DNA from: Planctomycetota bacterium
GTDB lineage: Bacteria > Planctomycetota > Uabimicrobiia > Uabimicrobiales > Uabimicrobiaceae
Length of the DNA: 32,607 nucleotides
Assembly (NCBI GenBank): GCA_029260735.1
Contig: JAJDCR010000019.1
Span: forward strand, 1-32,607
Direction of reading: 5' to 3'
Shown: positions 8,216 through 16,081 of the stretch, piece by piece
Position numbering within the stretch: position 1 is the stretch's first letter
Layout of the letters: every line of letters starts with the position of its first letter
The notes under the pieces: generated by a model
What the model saw: the letters and a program-made list of their open reading frames with translations, nothing else
Databases searched by the model: none
What the model was told of the DNA's origin: nothing
Position numbers and translations under genes: made by a program

Positions 8216-10195
8216 ATGGAAATCCCGGTTTTACTTATCGATGCCATTGTTATTTTAGGTTTGGCTATTGTCGTAGTTTTTATTGGCCATTTAGTACGAT
8301 TACCTTTTGTCGTGGGACTTTTAATCACAGGTTTATTGGCAGGTCCTAATGGACTTAGCTTGATTCACTCTCGCCACGAGGTGGAAGTTCTCTCTGAAAT
8401 TGGGGTTATCTTTTTGCTCTTTATCATTGGGATCGAGTTTTCCTTAAAAGACTTGTGGAAGATGAAGAGGTCTGTTCTTTTAGGAGGGAGCATTCAAGTT
8501 TTTTTGACTATGTTTGTTTTTGCAGCCCTCGCTAATCAATGCTTTAGCTTTGATTGGAACACCGCTATTTTTGTCGGAATGCTCCTCACTTTGAGCAGCA
8601 CGGCAATTGTCCTTAAGCTTCTTAAGGAGCGAGCGGAAATAGAATCTCCTATGGGAAAAAATGCTTTGTCTATCCTTATTTTTCAGGATATTGCAGTTGT
8701 TCCTATGATTATCATTCTTCCGATATTGGCGGGAAACACAGAAAATGTGACGGGAGCCCTGGCTATCTTGCTAGGAAAAAGTGTTCTCGTGGTTGCTTTA
8801 ACCCTAATTAGTGCTTTGTATGTGGTTCCCCATTTGCTCCATCATATTGCAAAAACACGGAACCGCGAACTCTTTTTACTTACGATAGTCTTTCTAGGGT
8901 TTGGGATTGCTCTTCTCACCAATAAATTAGGTCTTTCCATCGGACTGGGAGCTTTTCTTGCGGGCTTAATCATCTCGGAGTCTGAGTATGCGAACGAAGC
9001 TCTTGCCGGTATTCTTCCCTTTAGCCAGGTTTTTATCGCTTTCTTCTTTGTCTCCATTGGTATGTTGCTCGACTTTCAATATCTATTAAATCATAGCTTT
9101 TTAGTTATGTTTTCGACCATTGCAGTAATGCTCGTAAAATTTCTTATCATTGCCTTAGCCGTTCTTGCCTTGGGTTTTCCCCTTCGTGTTACTATTTGCA
9201 CGGGTTTGTGTCTGGCCCAAATTGGAGAATTTTCTTTTGTTTTAGCCAATGCCGGAGTCAAACAAGGAATCTCTCTGGGAGATAAGTACCAACTCTTTCT
9301 TTCTATCTCTGTTGTTTCCATGGTTCTTACTCCTTTCTTAATTGCAGCCGCTCCTCAAATTTCGACAATGCTAATGCGCTTTCCTTTTCCTAAAAAGTGG
9401 AAAAAAGGCTATCGCCCCTTAGCCCAGGTTAAGAAGGAAGGAAGACAAAATCACATTATTATTGTCGGTTTTGGACTCAATGGGCAAAATTTGGCCCACG
9501 CAGCGACCATAGAAAAAATTCCTTATGTTATCTTAGAAATGAATCCAGGCACCGTCCGTCAGCAAAAATCTAAAGGGGAGCCTATCTTTTATGGAGATGC
9601 TACCCACGAACATATTTTAGAGCATGCCGAATTGCACCACGCAAAAGTTCTGGTCTGTGTAATCTCCGATCCCTTATCTACACGTAAGATTGTCACGATC
9701 GCTCGTAAACTCAATCCTCACATCTATATTATTGCTCGGACTCGTTTTGTCACCGAAATGGAAATTTTGCACAAATGCGGAGCAAATGAAGTAGTTCCCG
9801 AAGAATTTGAAACCTCTGTCGAAATTTTCACCCGAGTATTGCGTAAATTTTTAATTCCAGAGAATAAAATTAGCGACTTTACTCATCTTATCCGAGCGAA
9901 TGGTTATAAAATGCTGCGGGAAACGACCCCACAAACTCCTCAGCCCGAAGAGTTAAAGATGAACATACCAGAGCTAGAGATTCATACCTACACCATTCCC
10001 TCAGATTCTCTTTTAACCCAAAAAAATCTGGCCCAACTGAATCTCAAGAAAAAATGCGGAGTCACCATATTGGTTGTCAAGAGAGGAGATGAAACGATTA
10101 GTGAACTTCACGGGGATACAGCTTTGCAAGAGGAAGATATCATGGTTATTACAGGAAATCCAAGCAAGCTGGATCTTTTATTGCAAGGCGAGTAA
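8216..10195 (+). CDS. Cation:proton antiporter of the CPA2/KefB type with TrkA-N and TrkA-C domains
   Basis: The 659-residue product has about 12-13 membrane helices in residues 1-385, with CPA2 signatures: LRLPFVVGLLITGLLAGP-like start, LSSTAIVLKLL, GAFLAGLIISESEYA and FFVSIGMLLDF. A cytoplasmic RCK/TrkA-N domain begins at about 413 (IIIVGFGLNGQNLA, a Rossmann dinucleotide-binding loop) and a TrkA-C domain occupies about 575-659. It should exchange K+ or Na+ for protons across the inner membrane under nucleotide control. It resembles KefB/YbaL-type proteins; the transported ion cannot be told from sequence. AAGGA precedes the ATG at a good distance. The 135-bp gap from the previous gene leaves co-transcription open. 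A hairpin at 10203-10254 ends the unit. Confidence 0.93.
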   Translation: MEIPVLLIDAIVILGLAIVVVFIGHLVRLPFVVGLLITGLLAGPNGLSLIHSRHEVEVLSEIGVIFLLFIIGIEFSLKDLWKMKRSVLLGGSIQVFLTMFVFAALANQCFSFDWNTAIFVGMLLTLSSTAIVLKLLKERAEIESPMGKNALSILIFQDIAVVPMIIILPILAGNTENVTGALAILLGKSVLVVALTLISALYVVPHLLHHIAKTRNRELFLLTIVFLGFGIALLTNKLGLSIGLGAFLAGLIISESEYANEALAGILPFSQVFIAFFFVSIGMLLDFQYLLNHSFLVMFSTIAVMLVKFLIIALAVLALGFPLRVTICTGLCLAQIGEFSFVLANAGVKQGISLGDKYQLFLSISVVSMVLTPFLIAAAPQISTMLMRFPFPKKWKKGYRPLAQVKKEGRQNHIIIVGFGLNGQNLAHAATIEKIPYVILEMNPGTVRQQKSKGEPIFYGDATHEHILEHAELHHAKVLVCVISDPLSTRKIVTIARKLNPHIYIIARTRFVTEMEILHKCGANEVVPEEFETSVEIFTRVLRKFLIPENKISDFTHLIRANGYKMLRETTPQTPQPEELKMNIPELEIHTYTIPSDSLLTQKNLAQLNLKKKCGVTILVVKRGDETISELHGDTALQEEDIMVITGNPSKLDLLLQGE

Positions 10196-10202
10196 ATGGA
10201 TG

Positions 10203-10254
10203 TAACTTAATGCCAGTGATTCTCGCCTTCCCGGGAATCACTGTCATTAAGTTA
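10203..10254. terminator. Hairpin downstream of the antiporter gene
   Basis: Arms 10203-10222 and 10235-10254 pair over 20 bp with one mismatch around a 12-nt loop, starting eight bases after the stop codon. There is no long T-run, so it may act as an mRNA end-stabilising or factor-assisted stop rather than a classical intrinsic terminator. Confidence 0.6.
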
Positions 10255-10276
10255 ATTAAGTGCTATGTCCCCTGGA

Positions 10277-10601
10277 GGTAAGACTTATTTGAAACCATTT
10301 TTTGAAAAAGATGATCGAAAACCGTTCGAAGGCTTATGTTATGGGGAGGGTAAGGCTCCTGCCGCACCGGGGTTGTGCTTGGATCCTGATATTGTAATCT
10401 AGGCACATTCCTTGCTCGGCAGGAGCACCCACGATATAAAACGTTTTTTCTATATGAAACCTATGAACAAATTAATGTGCCGAAATGCCACCAGGAACTA
10501 ATCATATCCCCGGTGCGGCAGGAGCCTTACCCTCCCGGAACATAAGCCTTCGAACGGTTTTCGATCATCTTTTTCAAAAGCGGTTTCAAATAAGCCTTAC
10601 C
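10277..10601. repeat. Long inverted repeat (about 95-bp arms, 135-bp centre)
   Basis: Arm 10277-10372 is nearly the reverse complement of 10508-10601: about 5 substitutions and 2 single-base gaps across 96 positions. The match fades inward but continues: the bases after 10372 still resemble the complement of those before 10508 (roughly 14 of 20), and an inner 8-bp pair GGCACATT (10402-10409) / AATGTGCC (10474-10481) lines up with it. The whole could fold into one long hairpin. No reading frame of note lies inside, and no terminal transposon motif or clear target duplication is seen (CCTGG occurs at 10271 and 10621). It occupies the gap between two convergent genes. It may be a foldback/MITE-like element or a structured RNA. 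Confidence 0.9.
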
Positions 10602-10647
10602 CAGACTTCCACTATAATGGCCTGGGATTTCGAGTTATTCTAGACCC

Positions 10648-11499
10648 TTAGTTTTTTTGCTTTATCATCCAAAGAAAAGAAAGAGCAAAAATTCCTAAAA
10701 GAAAACTAGAGGGCTCAGGAACCGCATTCGCTTCTAGATTAACGGAATCAAACAATTGCTGAACTTGAGTTCCGCTTAAGGCGACTCCATCAAAAAAAGC
10801 CACTTCATCAATTTCTCCGCCAAAAAATTCACTGGTTACGCCAGCACCACCTCTGTCTAAAGCTCCGATAGCAAAAGGAATATTCGTGTTGACCGCTCCA
10901 ATACTTGCAATAGATGCTTGGGCAGCGACAATTCCTCCGGTGGGATCAAGGTACATTTGTATTTGGTTAGTGTTGCGATCCACCACAGTGACAACAAAGT
11001 GATAGTCATTCAGAGTAGGCTCGGCCGTATTTATAGTGACAACGTTAGCACTGTTATCACTTATGGTAGTTTCAATGGTGTTGTCGCGAATGCGAATTTG
11101 GTATCCTGTTTCGGGAGGTGTTCCTGCAGATGTACGTCCCTTGTTAATAATTTTCATAAGTCCTGTGCTAGGAGAAGTTTTACGGAACCAGCTAAGCATT
11201 GTAAAACTACGGTTTTCGGGGTCTAGGACATCTCCCATATCGGCAACGCCGTTGGCAAAATTAACCGCTTTATTGTCCGGCCCATCAAAAGCTGCGCTTT
11301 GCCCTAAAACGGGTGAAAATTGATAGGCTCCATTAAAACCATTTCCTGTGGCATCCAAAGCCACACCACCCGAAGTTTCGTTTAAACGCCACCATGCCGT
11401 TGGGTTTAAACTCGTCATGGTAGATTCCCATAAAGAAACCCCGTAGATCGGAGAAAGTAAGCAAAGTAAACAGCCCAAAGCCAGTATTTGTTTTTTCAC
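10648..11499 (-). CDS. PEP-CTERM surface protein with LamG/concanavalin-like domain
   Basis: The product is 283 residues from a GTG start at 11499 (complement). This start is preferred over the in-frame ATG at 11544 because AAGGTGG lies at 11510-11504 and the signal peptide (KKQILALGCLLCLLSPIYG) begins right there. Residues about 27-245 form a LamG-like beta-sandwich: AWWRLNET, D-TGNG-N-GAY, then SFTMLSWF, then GEIDEVAFFDGVALS. The C-terminus is a PEP-CTERM sorting signal: VPEPSS, a hydrophobic stretch, then a basic end (IKQKN). Such proteins are recognised by an exosortase and moved to the cell surface; no exosortase is in this window. The gene stands alone and its stop is about 45 bp from the long inverted repeat. 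The ligand of the LamG domain is unknown. Confidence 0.9.
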   Translation of the reverse strand: MKKQILALGCLLCLLSPIYGVSLWESTMTSLNPTAWWRLNETSGGVALDATGNGFNGAYQFSPVLGQSAAFDGPDNKAVNFANGVADMGDVLDPENRSFTMLSWFRKTSPSTGLMKIINKGRTSAGTPPETGYQIRIRDNTIETTISDNSANVVTINTAEPTLNDYHFVVTVVDRNTNQIQMYLDPTGGIVAAQASIASIGAVNTNIPFAIGALDRGGAGVTSEFFGGEIDEVAFFDGVALSGTQVQQLFDSVNLEANAVPEPSSFLLGIFALSFLWMIKQKN

Positions 11500-11626
11500 G
11501 ATTCCACCTTTTCTCCAAAAATTAATATTTTCTATATTTTCCATTATTTCAGCTATCTATTATAAGATAAAAGATATTAAGGAATATTACAATTAAAAAA
11601 TGAAAGCTTGCTTAAAACTAACTCTT

Positions 11627-12199
11627 TCAGTTCGTCAAAGGATCAAACAAGACATCCGCTTCAGAACTATCGGCAGAAAAAGTATCCACGTGCCCGTCTA
11701 AAAAAAGAAAATGGATATGATTTTTATCCTGATGGTTTCTTTCTTCTTGGCGATCGTCTGCTGCGACTGTAGTGCTAGAAGTGTAAGGACTGGGAAAAAA
11801 GATTCCAGGGTATATTTTGGGGTTATAGTTTTTACGTCCGGCGTAGCTAACCCAATTATTATTCTCTTCGGGGCCATTGACGAGATCAAGGTATGCTCCT
11901 CTGCCATTTTTGTCTGTTGTCCCAGGGCATATATATAAAAAGGGGTCGAAAGTGATTTGCTCTTGATAGAGAGTGGTTAATAGTCCGGCTCCATCTCGGT
12001 AAGGGAACTTTAGACCATCGCCTAGGTCTAGAATGTAGAGCTTTAGGCACCGATCAAAACGACTAAGGTTTGTTATACAGCGCATGTCAATAGCTCGTTT
12101 TCTCCCGTACATATATAGTTTTAAGCCAGAAAAAGCAAAACTGCTTATAGCTATAATGAGAACAATGATAATGATGTGGCGAATATTTTTTGCTGACAT
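11627..12199 (-). CDS. Pilin-like membrane-anchored protein with C-terminal DGHV motif
   Basis: The 190-residue product begins with one hydrophobic helix (about 7-26). It continues like the planctomycete/lentisphaeral pseudopilin-like families: a Cys-x-x-NL motif (CITNLSRFDRCLKLYILD), a Tyr/Pro-rich middle and FLFLDGHVD near the end. The usual type IV prepilin cleavage site (Gly then F-T-L-I-E) is missing, so it may stay an uncleaved membrane protein. The start is ATG at 12199, three bases after the TAA of the Rieske gene (TAATTGATG); an overlapping TTG at 12202 is possible but less likely. The short gap suggests translational coupling with the ClC and Rieske genes upstream. Its function there is unknown. 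Confidence 0.8.
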   Translation of the reverse strand: MSAKNIRHIIIIVLIIAISSFAFSGLKLYMYGRKRAIDMRCITNLSRFDRCLKLYILDLGDGLKFPYRDGAGLLTTLYQEQITFDPFLYICPGTTDKNGRGAYLDLVNGPEENNNWVSYAGRKNYNPKIYPGIFFPSPYTSSTTVAADDRQEERNHQDKNHIHFLFLDGHVDTFSADSSEADVLFDPLTN

Positions 12200-12202
12200 C
12201 AA

Positions 12203-13339
12203 TTAGGTTTTTAAATATTGGGCTAAAATTTGATGAAAGTGATAGCCTGTGGCTTCTCGTTTTAGACTAAATCGTCCGGTATCAAAAGAACGACTTTGAA
12301 GCCCTCGCTGCACTTCTTCGCAAATATCAATGTCTTCTTGCTGGATTTGGTGAGAAACATCAATACTTTTTTTAATATGATCCTGCTTTCCTTCTACTTG
12401 CTCGGTTGGAAAATAAAAATCAAAAATTACTCGGCAACGATCCACTCCTAAAGGTAAAACTAAGTTGGTGTCCATTACTCCCGAATAGAGGTTGACCATG
12501 AAGTTAGGAAAAAGCCACCAGTAGTAGGCATAATCACCAGAACGAACACTTGTTGTGGCCGCTTCTCCTTTTTGTTTTTCACTAGAGCGAAAAGGACTGA
12601 TTTGGACATTACTTTTTGAGTGGAGTTTACTATGGTAGCCGCTGTAATCAATCACTCCTGCGAGCCCAGGGTGAACAGTGTTCACATGGTATCCTCCGTC
12701 TAAGAAGTTATCGACAAAAACTTTCCAGTTGCAGTTAATAGTGTACTCCCGACGATCAAAAAATTGTAGTTTGTCAATACTGAGAGCTTGGCTTTGTTCC
12801 TGGAAATTTTGCAAAAGGGAATGGCTGTCTTCTCCTTCTGTCGGGTTAACAAGTAAGTTAACAAAAATAAAAGGTTTACTTTCGACAACTTGAAGGGGAG
12901 GTAAGCCGTTATCTTCTTTCGCAAAATTTTCGACACCAGCAAATTCAGGTGTTCCTTTGAGTTTTCCTGTTAAATCGTAGGTCCAACCGTGATAGCGGCA
13001 ACGAAGTCGCTGCGCTTGACCACATTCTTGTTCCATAACACGAGCCGCTCGATGGCGACAAACATTCGAAAAGGCTCGTAAAATGCCTTCTTCATCTCGG
13101 ACAACCAAGACGGGCTCTCCTGCGATATCTGCAGTTAAAAAAGAGCCTGGGAGAGCCACTTGATCAGATCGCCCGACCATTTGCCAAGAGCGCGAAAAGA
13201 CATTTTTTCGCTCTAATTCAGCGACATCTTGGTCGAAATACCAAGAACTGGGGATTGTTTGGGCTTTTTCTAAAGGTAAATCGAGATTAAATTGTATGAT
13301 TTTTTCTTTTGTTGTTTGTGATGAAGCAAGAAAACTCAC
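12203..13339 (-). CDS. Rieske non-heme iron oxygenase, alpha subunit, choline-monooxygenase-like
   Basis: The product is 378 residues. An N-terminal Rieske domain carries CRH (Cys94, His96) and CRYHGW (Cys114, His117), binding a [2Fe-2S] cluster. The catalytic domain has NWKVFVDNFLDGGYHV with His218 and, five residues on, His223; with an Asp in EDIDICEEVQ (about 336-338) they give the two-His-one-Asp iron site. The DNFLDGGYHV segment is closest to plant choline monooxygenase and related quaternary-amine oxygenases, so oxidation of choline or a similar amine is a reasonable guess, not proof. The start is GTG at 13339, overlapping the TGA of the ClC gene (GTGA), with AGGAG upstream. No reductase gene is in the window, so electrons must come from elsewhere. 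Confidence 0.88.
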   Translation of the reverse strand: MSFLASSQTTKEKIIQFNLDLPLEKAQTIPSSWYFDQDVAELERKNVFSRSWQMVGRSDQVALPGSFLTADIAGEPVLVVRDEEGILRAFSNVCRHRAARVMEQECGQAQRLRCRYHGWTYDLTGKLKGTPEFAGVENFAKEDNGLPPLQVVESKPFIFVNLLVNPTEGEDSHSLLQNFQEQSQALSIDKLQFFDRREYTINCNWKVFVDNFLDGGYHVNTVHPGLAGVIDYSGYHSKLHSKSNVQISPFRSSEKQKGEAATTSVRSGDYAYYWWLFPNFMVNLYSGVMDTNLVLPLGVDRCRVIFDFYFPTEQVEGKQDHIKKSIDVSHQIQQEDIDICEEVQRGLQSRSFDTGRFSLKREATGYHFHQILAQYLKT

Positions 13340-15681
13340 GGCATTTCTCCTAAAAATCTAAAACAAGGAGCCTCTGGTAACTGCAGAGATTCCAATATCT
13401 CTTCTTTAGAGGCATAGGCTCTTAACTTAGTGGCAAGGTCTCTTTGAACAAAAGCTTGCGAGAGCTTTTTCATAGCGTTGAGATGGGTAATGGCATCGTT
13501 GCACAGAATTAAACAAACAATATCGACAGGCTGTCCATCCATCGCTCCAAAAGAAATAGGTTCTTCCAAAACAACGATGGCAATACTTGCATACTGCCCA
13601 TACAAGATACGTTCGCGCGGATGAGGAAAGGCAATTCCATCACCAATTGCGGTACTCTCGATTCCTTCTCGTTGTAAAAGATGCAAAATAAGATCACGTT
13701 TATGTTCTTTGTTATAGAGCGGAACATGCTCAACTAAAAACTGGAATAACTCTACTTTGGAAGAACAATTGGTTCGATAGAAAAGACCACTCACTACGAG
13801 ATCTTTTTTTTCGGCCGGACGATTTTCTAAAATAGTGTCTCCCTCTTCCAGCTTCATTTTGCGATCATAGTAGTCGATAATTCTACGTCGGCTCAAAATT
13901 CCAATGAGTTTTTTATTTTGTATAACAAAAAGTTCATCGTGTCCACAGGATATCATTTTGCGAATAGCTGTTTGGAGATTGTCTTCCAGTTCTAAAATAG
14001 GTGTGCGCAAGAGTAAATCAGAGGCAATCAGCATATGCTGGATTTCTTTTTCAACGAGAAGCTTTCGCACTTCGTCTTGGTCAATGATCCCCAGAAAATC
14101 ACCATTTACTCCGATGATAGGGTAGTCTACTTGGTGATGAGAATTGACAAATGCAGTGATGACATCGTCAACGTGTTGGTTTTCCTGAATAGTGACGAAG
14201 TGGTGATCACACTTTTTTTCGTAGATATCTTTTACCTTCATCCGAGTTAGCATTTCGGACATCATATGCCCAAATTGAGAAGGAGAATCATAGCGAGTGG
14301 GAAGTTGCTCGCGGTAAATACTTTTCTCTCCTCCTAATATATAGGCTAAGACACAAACCCACATCGTAGGAACGAGTAGCTGATAGCTTCCCGAAATTTC
14401 ACTTACCATAATAATGGTCGAGATAGGAGTTTTAGCGGCACAAGAGAAAAAACCGGCCATGCCCACAACGACAAATGCTGTCACGGGTAAATGGTAAGAT
14501 GTGAGTTTTTGGGCAAAAATGCCAACGGCTCCTCCGATGCATCCGCCAATAACAATGGAAGGAGCAAAGGTTCCTCCACTATTTCCAGAAGCGACAGTAA
14601 AAGAAGTTGTGATTATTTTTCCAAAGGCAATTAAGAGCAAAATACGAAAAGAGGCTTCTCCGTTTAGGGCATTTTGGATAGTAGTATATCCATCGGCGAG
14701 AGTGTGAGGATGAACTAATGTTCCAATAACACCGGCAATTAAACCTCCGACAGCAGGTTTATAGTAAGGGGCTAACTGAAGGGAATTAAAAAATATTTGG
14801 ATTCTTTGAAAAACGAAGGTAAAGCAGCGAGCTCCAATTACTACTGCAATCGCTACGGCTGTGTAGGGAATGAGCTCCCAAGGATTTTGGAAATCCATCT
14901 CAGGAGTAGCAAATAAAGGAGTCCAACCAAAGGTAGAGCCAAAGATACCATAAGCAATAATCGACGAGATGATAGAGGGAACAATGACATCCTTTTCAAA
15001 GTCCATATCACGATAGAGAACCTCCGAGGCAAAAAGAGCCCCCGCTAAGGGAGCACGGAACATAGCTCCAATTCCCGCGGCAAGACCAACTAAAGTTAAA
15101 ATCTTGATCTGCTTGGAGTCTAAAGCAAAAAATCTCCCTACCGTAAAAGCAAGGCTTGCTCCGATTTGCCCCATAGGGCCTTCTTTTCCTGCGGAACCTC
15201 CAAATCCAAGAGTTAGTGTGGAAGCGATTATTTTAACAAAAGCTACCCGAGGGCGAGTTCTTCCGGCCCAATGATGGTAGGATTCAATAACAGCTCCCGT
15301 TCCTGGACCTTGAGCTTCCGGGGCGCAAAAATAAACTAGAAATCCTCCGAGAAGACCACCTATCGCAGGGAGAATAGCAAGGATGTATGGCTGAAAACTA
15401 GTTTCTCCGGGAAGACCATAGGAATTGTATCCCGCGAGACCATCGAGAATAAAATGCTTGGTTAGATCTACGGCGTGTTCAAAAAAAATGGCTCCAAGGG
15501 CAACAACTCCTCCGATGATAGTGCTCATTAGGATGAGTTTGAGAGTGCCTTGCATATGCTCGTCAAAACCTAGTAAATTCCCTGCATAGCTGAAAAAACG
15601 ATAGAGTTTTTCGAGGAAAGAACGTTTTAGGCGAGAAAGAAGGTACCAGTATATTTGTAGTTGTCTTTTTAGATTAAACAT
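13336..15681 (-). CDS. ClC chloride channel/transporter fused to CBS pair and PTS EIIA (PtsN-like) domain
   Basis: The product is 781 residues. Residues about 45-450 are a ClC membrane domain with the filter motifs GPGTG (125-129), GKEGP (gating Glu167) and GNSGGTFAPS (366-375). At the position of the E. coli proton-pathway Glu203 this protein appears to have Val (FASEVLYRD, residues 217-225), as in channel-type ClCs, so it may conduct chloride passively. Residues about 482-605 are two CBS domains. Residues about 634-775 are a type-2 PTS EIIA domain like PtsN, with the phosphorylatable His687 in IAFPHPRE. The fusion suggests control by phosphotransferase state and by nucleotides. The ATG at 15681 has no ribosome binding site, but a TAGAAT box sits just upstream, so the mRNA may be leaderless. 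It heads the ClC-Rieske-pilin-like run. Confidence 0.92.
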   Translation of the reverse strand: MFNLKRQLQIYWYLLSRLKRSFLEKLYRFFSYAGNLLGFDEHMQGTLKLILMSTIIGGVVALGAIFFEHAVDLTKHFILDGLAGYNSYGLPGETSFQPYILAILPAIGGLLGGFLVYFCAPEAQGPGTGAVIESYHHWAGRTRPRVAFVKIIASTLTLGFGGSAGKEGPMGQIGASLAFTVGRFFALDSKQIKILTLVGLAAGIGAMFRAPLAGALFASEVLYRDMDFEKDVIVPSIISSIIAYGIFGSTFGWTPLFATPEMDFQNPWELIPYTAVAIAVVIGARCFTFVFQRIQIFFNSLQLAPYYKPAVGGLIAGVIGTLVHPHTLADGYTTIQNALNGEASFRILLLIAFGKIITTSFTVASGNSGGTFAPSIVIGGCIGGAVGIFAQKLTSYHLPVTAFVVVGMAGFFSCAAKTPISTIIMVSEISGSYQLLVPTMWVCVLAYILGGEKSIYREQLPTRYDSPSQFGHMMSEMLTRMKVKDIYEKKCDHHFVTIQENQHVDDVITAFVNSHHQVDYPIIGVNGDFLGIIDQDEVRKLLVEKEIQHMLIASDLLLRTPILELEDNLQTAIRKMISCGHDELFVIQNKKLIGILSRRRIIDYYDRKMKLEEGDTILENRPAEKKDLVVSGLFYRTNCSSKVELFQFLVEHVPLYNKEHKRDLILHLLQREGIESTAIGDGIAFPHPRERILYGQYASIAIVVLEEPISFGAMDGQPVDIVCLILCNDAITHLNAMKKLSQAFVQRDLATKLRAYASKEEILESLQLPEAPCFRFLGEMP

Positions 15682-16081
15682 AGTTGCGACTATTCTAGGT
15701 TGCTAGTGAAAATGTTCTAGCGAAAAGGTCTTTTGAGAGGAATGATATTATTAGCAAAAACAAGTTATAAATTAAAGGAAATTAAAGGAAAATTTCTTTT
15801 CCTTATTTTTATCTTTAATATTTTGGGAAGTCTTAAAAAAACTTTAGTTTTATCTTCTTTGATTTATTTTTTTATAGAGGTTTGTTTACAAATCTTGTTT
15901 TGATTATATAATAGTAGAAAATAGCCTGTTTTTCTTGGGTTACATTTATTTTATTCCCCAACTGGAGTTTTATTCCAGATTTAGAGCTTGTTTAAGAGGA
16001 GTCTTAGACAAAGGACGTCCAGGGTATGCTTTAGGCTATTATTTAAACCTAAAGTTGTGATATAAGGAAAGAGACAAAGAG
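15682..16081. other. Divergent promoter region between ClC and kinase genes
   Basis: There is no gene. On the minus strand a TAGAAT lies about a dozen bases before the ClC start. On the plus strand a promoter at 15885-15912 is listed separately. Two copies of ATTAAAGGAA follow each other near 15773-15790 and merge into a small hairpin (AAGGAAAA 15785-15792, TTTC, TTTTCCTT 15797-15804). The 5' leader of the kinase mRNA would be about 160 nt; I see no known riboswitch in it. AAGGAAAGAGACAAAG supplies the kinase's ribosome binding site. Confidence 0.55.
15885..15912 (+). promoter_or_regulatory. Sigma-70-type promoter for the kinase gene
   Basis: TTTACA (15885-15890) and a perfect TATAAT (15907-15912) are 16 nt apart. 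Transcription would start near 15919, about 163 nt before the kinase start codon. Confidence 0.55.

Noticed and set aside
10277..10601. Long inverted repeat considered as a retron or a group II intron end.
   Set aside because: There is no reverse transcriptase in the window and no intron domain V-like motif that I can identify.
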